From an uncultured Loktanella sp. (GTDB lineage Bacteria > Pseudomonadota > Alphaproteobacteria > Rhodobacterales > Rhodobacteraceae): a stretch of 9,366 nucleotides of DNA. Made by a program: the position numbers and the translations under genes. Location: positions 1-9,366 of the forward strand of contig CAJXTP010000104.1 in the NCBI GenBank assembly GCA_913061335.1, given 5' to 3'. The notes below the pieces were generated by a model. That model saw only the letters and a list, made by a program, of their open reading frames with translations. It did not search any database and was not told the origin of the DNA. Positions 5,639-9,366 of the stretch are shown here, in pieces (positions within the stretch are counted from its first letter, which is position 1; each line of letters opens with the position of its first letter).

Positions 5639-6144
5639 ACCGTCATTTACAGCGCCGCGCAATTCTGTCCGGAATGGCCGCGTCGACACTTTTTCCCAGC
5701 ATGGCACGCGCAGAGGATTACATCGACCTTGATTGGGAAGATTTGCTGCCAGAAGATGAAACAACAATCCCAAACGCGTTGCGCGGCTTGCTGCCGCATG
5801 ACGAACAGGCGCCGCTGACCAGCGAACAACCTGTTTCCAGCGGCGTCAGAGGCGACTGGAACGGACAAATTGTCCGTCTCCCTGGTTTCATGGTCCCGAT
5901 CGACTATTCGGGCACCGGCGTTACGGCTTTTATCTTGGTGCCTTATGTTGGGGCCTGCGTCCACACACCCCCGCCGCCGGCAAACCAGCTTGTCTTTGTC
6001 ACAACGCCAACACCCTATGAAAGCAGTAGCCTGTTCGAACCCGTTAATGTCATTGGCATGTTTGGCGTATCATCTTTAAGCACGCACCTCGCAGAAATCG
6101 GATACGCGTTGTCGGCAGACGAAATTTTGCCATATAGCGCTTAG
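5632..6144 (+). CDS. Exported DUF3299 family protein, second copy (ZrgE/D-type)
   Basis: This 170-residue paralogue of the preceding gene shares the 19-residue block VPYVGACVHTPPPPANQLV exactly (here 103-121, with C109 and H111) and the pattern LPGFMVPIDY (83-92), but otherwise is clearly diverged, so the duplication is old. The DNA of the shared block differs mostly at silent positions, showing selection on the protein. The N-terminus MVNRHLQRRAILSGMAASTL has R8-R9, a hydrophobic stretch and an ARA-E cleavage site, again suiting a Tat-type signal. It carries an extra 20-odd residue segment (about 45-75) before the conserved core. The ATG at 5632 follows GGAGG (5620-5624) and overlaps the upstream stop by 7 bases. 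It appears to be the last gene of the zinc operon. Confidence 0.85.
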   Translation: MVNRHLQRRAILSGMAASTLFPSMARAEDYIDLDWEDLLPEDETTIPNALRGLLPHDEQAPLTSEQPVSSGVRGDWNGQIVRLPGFMVPIDYSGTGVTAFILVPYVGACVHTPPPPANQLVFVTTPTPYESSSLFEPVNVIGMFGVSSLSTHLAEIGYALSADEILPYSA

Positions 6145-6156
6145 CAATCGCGATAT

Positions 6157-6182
6157 GCATCCTTTGGATGCGCTGTGTTTTC
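6157..6182 (+). terminator. Weak candidate terminator after the zinc operon
   Basis: GCATCC (6157-6162) and GGATGC (6166-6171) form a 6-bp stem with a TTT loop 12 bases after the last DUF3299 stop. The tail is GCTGTGTTTTC, so the T run (6178-6181) is short and set off from the stem by six bases. Its position fits a terminator for the zur-zrg unit, but the hairpin is modest. Confidence 0.3.
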
Positions 6183-6304
6183 GAAATTTTCTCGCCATAT
6201 TTAGTGAATATTGCATTACCCAAGCGGACATTCGTGACACCTGCAGCATCAGTCAAAGTGAACTCGGCACAGCCCGTAGGGAGTATCAAGTGGACGCGAC
6301 TGCT

Positions 6305-6336
6305 TTGAAATGACGAACGGCTTCTGCCGTTCGTCA
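6305..6336 (-). terminator. Strong hairpin behind the integrase remnant
   Basis: TGACGAACGGC (6311-6321) pairs perfectly with GCCGTTCGTCA (6326-6336), an 11-bp GC-rich stem with a 4-base loop. Read on the minus strand it is followed by TTTCAAAG, a short T run, and lies 6 bases beyond the stop of the integrase remnant. That suits a Rho-independent terminator for that gene, though the T run is weak. On the plus strand nothing resembling a T tract follows. Confidence 0.45.
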
Positions 6337-6342
6337 AGGTTC

Positions 6343-6624
6343 TTAGATATCGATCCTTTCTGCGATGCTCAGCGCGTCTTCAAGCTCGACCCCCAGATAT
6401 CGGACGGTGCTATCAACTTTTGTGTGGCCAAGCAGAAGCTGAACGGCACGCAGGTTGCCTGTCTTGCGATAGATTTCCGCCACCTTTGTTCGGCGCATGG
6501 AATGGGCGCTTTTGCCCGACCAGGCGCCCCCTGTTCCAAGCTCTGCGTTTCGGGGTGACGGCGGGAAGTTGGACTCTTGGCGTAATTTACCCTCCATCCA
6601 CCCCTCCATCCCAAACATCAACAC
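6343..6624 (-). pseudogene. Tyrosine recombinase (integrase) C-terminal remnant
   Basis: Only the catalytic end of a phage-type site-specific recombinase is left. The 93-residue frame contains HSMRRTKVAEIYRKTGNLRAVQLL from residue 41, with the HxxR motif at H41 and R44, then LLGHTK (64-69) with the third catalytic His, and VRYLG (74-78) with the nucleophile Tyr, closing with a helix ending AERIDI. A full enzyme of this family is about 180 residues or longer; the core-binding domain and the first catalytic Arg are absent. The first 40 residues are unlike recombinases and include a near-perfect 12-bp tandem repeat (6591-6613), marking the break. The remaining frame is intact, but the product could not recombine DNA alone. 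It is a trace of a past mobile element or genomic island. Confidence 0.75.
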
Positions 6625-6884
6625 AGCGTTGACGAAGTATTATAGCCCAATTTCCAATGTCGACTTCGCGATGGGGGCGCTGTCACATTTTTCTGCAGTA
6701 TGGCGAAAGTCTGCTTCGGGAAAAATGATCTGGATTAACTGGCCAATCCAACGCCTGACGAAACAAGGTGGATAATTCCTAAAGCTTGTATGGCTTAAAC
6801 GGAACAAGATTTTTGTAATGGTCGATATCTAGGATTTTTAAGGGTCACCGATCTCAATGTCACTAATTCCAGTGTGTCGTTTGA
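6625..6884. other. Non-coding stretch between integrase remnant and marR
   Basis: No gene can be supported in these 260 bases. A plus-strand frame is open from 6497 to 6775, but its first part is antisense to the integrase remnant and the rest has no ribosome-binding site or known motif. No clear terminator for marR is seen. The 3' part (6780-6880) is AT-rich. The missing N-terminal part of the recombinase is not recognisable here in any frame. Confidence 0.5.
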
Positions 6885-7421
6885 TCAGCCCTGATGGTCG
6901 ACAATTTTTTGCATGATACGTTTGAATTCAGCAGCTTCATGATCATCCAAACATCTTAGGATTCCATGCTCGACCGCGCGCATTTTTGGGACGAGGTTCG
7001 CAAACGCTTTTTGGCCCTCGGCTGACGTGCTGACGATCCTGCTACGCCCATCCATTTTGTTGGAGCGTGATCGCAGCCAGCCGCGTTTCGATAAGCTTGC
7101 GATTGCGCGGCTGACGGTCACTTTGTCCATGCTCGACTCTTCAACCAATTGGGCCGGTGTGAGCATATTTGACTTCCCCAAGATCGCCAAAGCGCGCCAT
7201 TCATAGGGTTTCATATCGTATTCGTCGATATACACTTTGGCGACGGCTTCGCTGACGCTTTTGTAAAAAACACGTGTTTGATAAGGGAAAAACGCTGAAA
7301 TTTCAAAGGTCTTCGTGGCATCCCCCTGATCAGGAACGTCCAAGCAACCCTTTATATCTTTGCTGTTTTCCAACTTCTGTCCCGATCTATTGAAGGGCAA
7401 GTATCTCCGCTTTCCGTGCAT
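6885..7421 (-). CDS. MarR family transcriptional regulator
   Basis: This is a winged-helix repressor that binds palindromic DNA as a dimer. With the ATG at 7419-7421 the product is 178 residues; a TTG at 7437-7439 would add six. The DNA-binding region lies in the middle: YEWRALAILGKSNMLTPAQLVEESSMDKVTVSRAIASLSKRGWLRSRSNKMDGRSRIVS is present in pieces matching helix-turn-helix (LTPAQLVEESSMD, then VTVSRAIASLSKRGW) and wing with the family DxRSR signature (DGRSRIV). Flanking helices form the dimer interface. The first 35-40 residues are longer than usual for MarR and may be an extension or a mis-set start. It is divergent from the TRAP genes, with two palindromes between, so it most likely represses both. 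The ligand is unknown, perhaps the transported solute. Confidence 0.88.
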   Translation of the reverse strand: MHGKRRYLPFNRSGQKLENSKDIKGCLDVPDQGDATKTFEISAFFPYQTRVFYKSVSEAVAKVYIDEYDMKPYEWRALAILGKSNMLTPAQLVEESSMDKVTVSRAIASLSKRGWLRSRSNKMDGRSRIVSTSAEGQKAFANLVPKMRAVEHGILRCLDDHEAAEFKRIMQKIVDHQG

Positions 7422-7426
7422 TTGTA

Positions 7427-7448
7427 AATATAGTTTCAATAGAAACTA
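7427..7448 (-). promoter_or_regulatory. MarR operator 1 overlapping the marR -10
   Basis: TAGTTTCAATAGAAACTA (7431-7448) is an 18-base inverted repeat with 7-bp arms. Its left edge overlaps TATATT on the minus strand (complement of 7427-7432), a good -10 for marR; a matching -35 is poor. A start about 7 bases after that -10 falls on the ATG at 7421, so the message may be leaderless, which would explain the absent Shine-Dalgarno. Binding here would block marR transcription. Confidence 0.6.
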
Positions 7449-7452
7449 CTCT

Positions 7453-7483
7453 TGACTTAGTTTCAATTGAAACATCTTATTAC
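7453..7483 (+). promoter_or_regulatory. TRAP operon promoter with MarR operator 2
   Basis: TTGACT (7453-7458) is a near-consensus -35. The perfect 14-base palindrome GTTTCAATTGAAAC (7460-7473), or TAGTTTCAATTGAAACAT with flanks, fills the spacer, and TATTAC (7478-7483, 19-base spacing) or CTTATT (7476-7481, 17-base spacing) would be the -10. The sequence is nearly identical to operator 1, and the centres are 27 bp apart. Occupation would exclude RNA polymerase from the transporter promoter. Confidence 0.65.
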
Positions 7484-7550
7484 CTAGCGATTCGGCCTAT
7501 CATGCATAACTGCGACGTGGCCACTATTTGAATTTTTGGGAGGAAAATCA

Positions 7551-8576
7551 ATGCAACATTTCAAGACATCTTTTGGCCGCCTTGCGTCGGTCGCAGCCTT
7601 TGCGACAACGTTATCGGCAAGTGCGGCTTGGGCTGAAGAGCTGGTTCTATCATCTTGGCTACCACCGCAGCACCCCGTCGTGACGGGCGTCATTGAACCT
7701 TGGGCCGCGCAAGTGGCTGAGGTTACCGATGGTCGCGTCACTGTTCGCATTCTGCCGCGCCCGATGGGGCCACCTCCGGCGCATTTTGATCTTGCCGCCG
7801 ATGGGGACGCAGACATCGTCTACGGTCTGCACTCGTTTACCAGGGATAACCGATTCCTGCGGTCCGGCATCGGCCAGTTTTCGTTCCTTGGCGACAATGC
7901 TGTAGCGACCTCGCAGGCTTACTGGAATGTCTACACCGAGACCCTTGATGCAGCAGCCGAGCATGAAGGTACGCATCTGCTGTCTCTTTGGGTCCACGGG
8001 CCGGGCATGTTCCACAATAACCAGCGCGCCATTGAAACTGCTGCTGATTTTGAAGGTCTGAAAATTCGCGTCCCTGGCGGCTACATCTCTGAGATGATCG
8101 AAGCCTTGGGTGCCACGACGCAATTCATGGGCCCCGGCGACGTGTTTGAACGTCTATCGACTGGTGTGATTGACGGTGTGACCTTCCCGGTCGAGGCATT
8201 GCGCGCGTTCAATCTTGGACCGCACCTAACCAATACAATGACCGTGCCGGGCGGGTTGTATAATACCAGCTGGTTCATGGTAATGAACGAGGACAAATGG
8301 GCTGACCTTTCGGCGCAAGACCAAGCAGCGATCAATGAGATTTCTGGCGCGGCCCTTGCCGGTATTGCGGGTGAAGTTTGGAATGCAGCGGACGCAGGCG
8401 GGCTTGAGGCCGCCAATGAAGCCGGAGTCGTAATCGCGCCTGCAAACGACGCCGTTCTAGCGGTGATCACAGACTATGCAGCCTCCGCTGAGGCGGCTTG
8501 GGCTGAAGAGCTTGACGCCCAAGGTTTTGACGGGGCTGCTGCTCTTGAAGATATGCGCGCTCAGGCGGCCCAGTGA
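7551..8576 (+). CDS. TRAP transporter substrate-binding protein, DctP family
   Basis: This periplasmic protein captures a small, usually carboxylate-bearing solute and delivers it to the DctQ-DctM membrane unit for sodium-driven import. The ATG at 7551 follows GGGAGGA (7538-7544) at good spacing; an upstream in-frame TTG would lie before this site and is rejected. The 341-residue product has a signal peptide (residues 1-28, cleavage after ASAAWA), then EELVLSSWLPPQHPV, the usual first strand and ligand-site segment. FEGLKIRVPGG (167-177) carries R173, the conserved Arg that binds the substrate carboxylate in the family, followed by GATTQFMGPGDVFERLSTGVIDGV (187-210), also family-typical. The length is normal. 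The substrate cannot be told; the aromatic-rich site (W36, F194, W241) is only suggestive. It overlaps dctQ by 4 bases. Confidence 0.92.
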   Translation: MQHFKTSFGRLASVAAFATTLSASAAWAEELVLSSWLPPQHPVVTGVIEPWAAQVAEVTDGRVTVRILPRPMGPPPAHFDLAADGDADIVYGLHSFTRDNRFLRSGIGQFSFLGDNAVATSQAYWNVYTETLDAAAEHEGTHLLSLWVHGPGMFHNNQRAIETAADFEGLKIRVPGGYISEMIEALGATTQFMGPGDVFERLSTGVIDGVTFPVEALRAFNLGPHLTNTMTVPGGLYNTSWFMVMNEDKWADLSAQDQAAINEISGAALAGIAGEVWNAADAGGLEAANEAGVVIAPANDAVLAVITDYAASAEAAWAEELDAQGFDGAAALEDMRAQAAQ

Positions 8577-9079
8577 ACCACAGCTCTGACATTCAAACAA
8601 AGGGGGGGGCGCTTGCACAGGCAAGCGCCCTTTCCAAACATATCCTGGGCCTGTCCTGCGCCTGCGTTCTATTGGGGATGATGTGCCTGACTGGCGCAGA
8701 TGTCATCGCCCGCTACGTGTTCAACGCCCCCATTAAGGGCGCATTCGAACTCGTCGAGATCCTTATGGTCGTGTTGGTCTATATGGCGTTTCCCTTGGCC
8801 ATACTCGCCAACGCAAACGTTGAGGTGGAGCTTTGGGAGCCGACATCCAAGCGCGCCAACCAGTTCAGATTTGCACTGGCCGCTCTATGTGGGGTGTTGG
8901 TGTTTGCTGTGTTCACTGTTGAGCTGTTTGAGCACGTCCAAAAATATGCAGAGCGGGAATCGGTGACCAATTCGTTGCGCATCCCGCTGACCTATGTGGC
9001 ATTTGCGGCAATGATCGGCTCGGCCATGTGCGTCGTGTTCAACCTGACCAATGCGTTTGAAAGGATGTTTTCAAAATGA
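8573..9079 (+). CDS. TRAP transporter small membrane subunit, DctQ family
   Basis: The product is the 168-residue four-helix inner-membrane partner of DctM. Membrane segments lie at about 24-45, 58-80, 99-118 and 138-158. The first helix runs into TGADVIARYVFNAPIKGAFE (40-59), the hallmark stretch of DctQ proteins (D43, R47, Y48, N51). The GTG at 8573 overlaps the DctP stop (GTGA), and there is little Shine-Dalgarno before it, so translation is probably coupled to dctP. Codons 10-19 contain a run of eight G and a strong hairpin, described separately. The gene overlaps dctM by 4 bases (ATGA at 9076-9079). The family call is firm; the exact start is less so, since the first 20 residues are poorly conserved. 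Confidence 0.88.
   Translation: MNHSSDIQTKGGALAQASALSKHILGLSCACVLLGMMCLTGADVIARYVFNAPIKGAFELVEILMVVLVYMAFPLAILANANVEVELWEPTSKRANQFRFALAALCGVLVFAVFTVELFEHVQKYAERESVTNSLRIPLTYVAFAAMIGSAMCVVFNLTNAFERMFSK
8602..8633 (+). promoter_or_regulatory. G8 tract and intercistronic hairpin at the 5' end of dctQ
   Basis: GGGCGCTTGC (8607-8616) pairs perfectly with GCAAGCGCCC (8621-8630) around a 4-base loop, and the G run (8602-8609) can add G-U pairs with TTT (8631-8633). The hairpin lies 31 bases after the dctP stop. Hairpins between a binding-protein gene and its membrane genes are known to protect the upstream message or cause partial termination, which gives more binding protein than permease. Here it is inside coding sequence, and the eight-G run is also a slippage-prone site. 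Confidence 0.55.
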
Positions 9080-9366
9080 TAGCTTCAATCCTTGGGTTTA
9101 TCGGGTTGTTCGGGCTTGTTTTGTTGCGCGTGCCAATTGCGTTTGCCATGATCGTTGTCGGCACCGTTGGGTACGCGATGCTACGCAGCTGGGACTCGGC
9201 GTTTCGGCTCGCAGGCAACGCGGCCTTTGATGTGCCGCTTTCCTTTACTTTAGCAGTCATTCCCCTGTTTATCCTGATGGGAAACCTGTTGACGTTGTCC
9301 GGCGTGTCGGACGCATTGTTTTCAACAGCGCACCGTGGGTTGCACCGTGTGCGTGGCGGTTTGGCG
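9076..9366 (+). CDS. TRAP transporter large membrane subunit, DctM family (partial)
   Basis: The first 97 residues of the large permease subunit, which forms the sodium-coupled translocation path, are present; full-length members have about 425-440 residues, so most of the gene lies beyond the window. The start MIASILGFIGLFGLVLLRVP is the first membrane helix, followed by IAFAMIVVGTVGYAM. Then FTLAVIPLFILMGNLLTLSG (about 64-83) is the highly conserved DctM segment, with SDALFSTAHRGLHRVRGGLA completing the family pattern. The ATG overlaps the dctQ stop by 4 bases. Together with DctP and DctQ it gives a complete three-component TRAP operon of the usual order, provided the gene continues intact. 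Confidence 0.92.
   Translation, partial: MIASILGFIGLFGLVLLRVPIAFAMIVVGTVGYAMLRSWDSAFRLAGNAAFDVPLSFTLAVIPLFILMGNLLTLSGVSDALFSTAHRGLHRVRGGLA

Noticed and set aside
6497..6775. Plus-strand open frame of 92 codons over and beyond the integrase remnant
   Set aside because: The first half is antisense to a recognisable recombinase sequence; the second half has no start signal and no motif I can name. It may be filler from decayed DNA.
7431..7475. Reading the two GTTTC...GAAAC palindromes as CRISPR repeats
   Set aside because: GTTTC and GAAAC ends occur in CRISPR repeats, but there are only two copies 27 bp apart, between divergent promoters next to a MarR gene, with no spacers of normal length and no cas genes.
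7659..8123. Minus-strand open frame of 154 codons inside the DctP gene
   Set aside because: It is a shadow of a clear TRAP binding protein, and its translation is Arg/His-rich without domain character.
1..9366. CRISPR array, tRNA, rRNA or complete insertion sequence
   Set aside because: No regularly spaced repeats, no cloverleaf-like sequences and no transposase or terminal inverted repeats were seen on either strand.

Overview
The window looks like chromosomal DNA of a marine alphaproteobacterium of the Rhodobacteraceae (Roseobacter group). The reasons are moderate GC with AT-rich control regions, ribosomal proteins L29 and S17 of alphaproteobacterial type, a TRAP transporter paired with a MarR regulator, and overall protein character. 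The genus cannot be fixed from the sequence alone.

Layout. (1) Positions 1-387, minus strand: rpsQ (S17, cut by the window edge) and rpmC (L29), with a candidate promoter just upstream. The expected rplP neighbour is absent from the window, so the S10 ribosomal cluster is interrupted here. (2) 575-1192, plus: a 2OG-Fe(II) oxygenase of the TIGR02466 type, divergent from rpmC. (3) 1205-1782, minus: a 61-residue basic small protein followed by a small membrane protein gene that is broken by an apparent one-base frameshift. (4) 1783-2194: non-coding, with a terminator-like hairpin and the zur promoter. (5) 2195-6144, plus: a six-gene zinc module. It encodes a Zur-type Fur-family repressor, ZrgA (DUF2796, His/Asp-rich, exported), a MacB/LolD-like ATPase, a FtsX/MacB-fold permease and two tandem exported DUF3299 proteins. 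The gene content matches the Vibrio zrgABCDE zinc-uptake system with its presumed regulator in front. (6) 6145-6884: non-coding DNA plus a decayed tyrosine-recombinase C-terminus with a hairpin behind it. (7) 6885-7421, minus: a MarR regulator. (8) 7551-9366, plus: a TRAP transporter (DctP, DctQ, then DctM cut by the window end), divergent from marR across two near-identical palindromic operators.

How the genes work together. The zinc module reads as one transcription unit with short gaps or overlaps. Zur would sense zinc and repress the unit, and the exported ZrgA and DUF3299 proteins would act with a MacB-type ABC complex in place of a classical ZnuA solute-binding protein. In the last block, one palindrome lies between the -35 and -10 of the TRAP promoter and the other overlaps the marR -10, a layout suited to simultaneous repression of transporter and regulator. 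A strong hairpin with a run of eight G lies in the first codons of dctQ and may set the ratio of binding protein to membrane subunits.

The integrase remnant, the broken membrane gene and the interrupted ribosomal cluster together suggest that this stretch is accessory DNA built up at a break in the S10 locus. That is inference. All functions are assigned from recognisable motifs without a database search.
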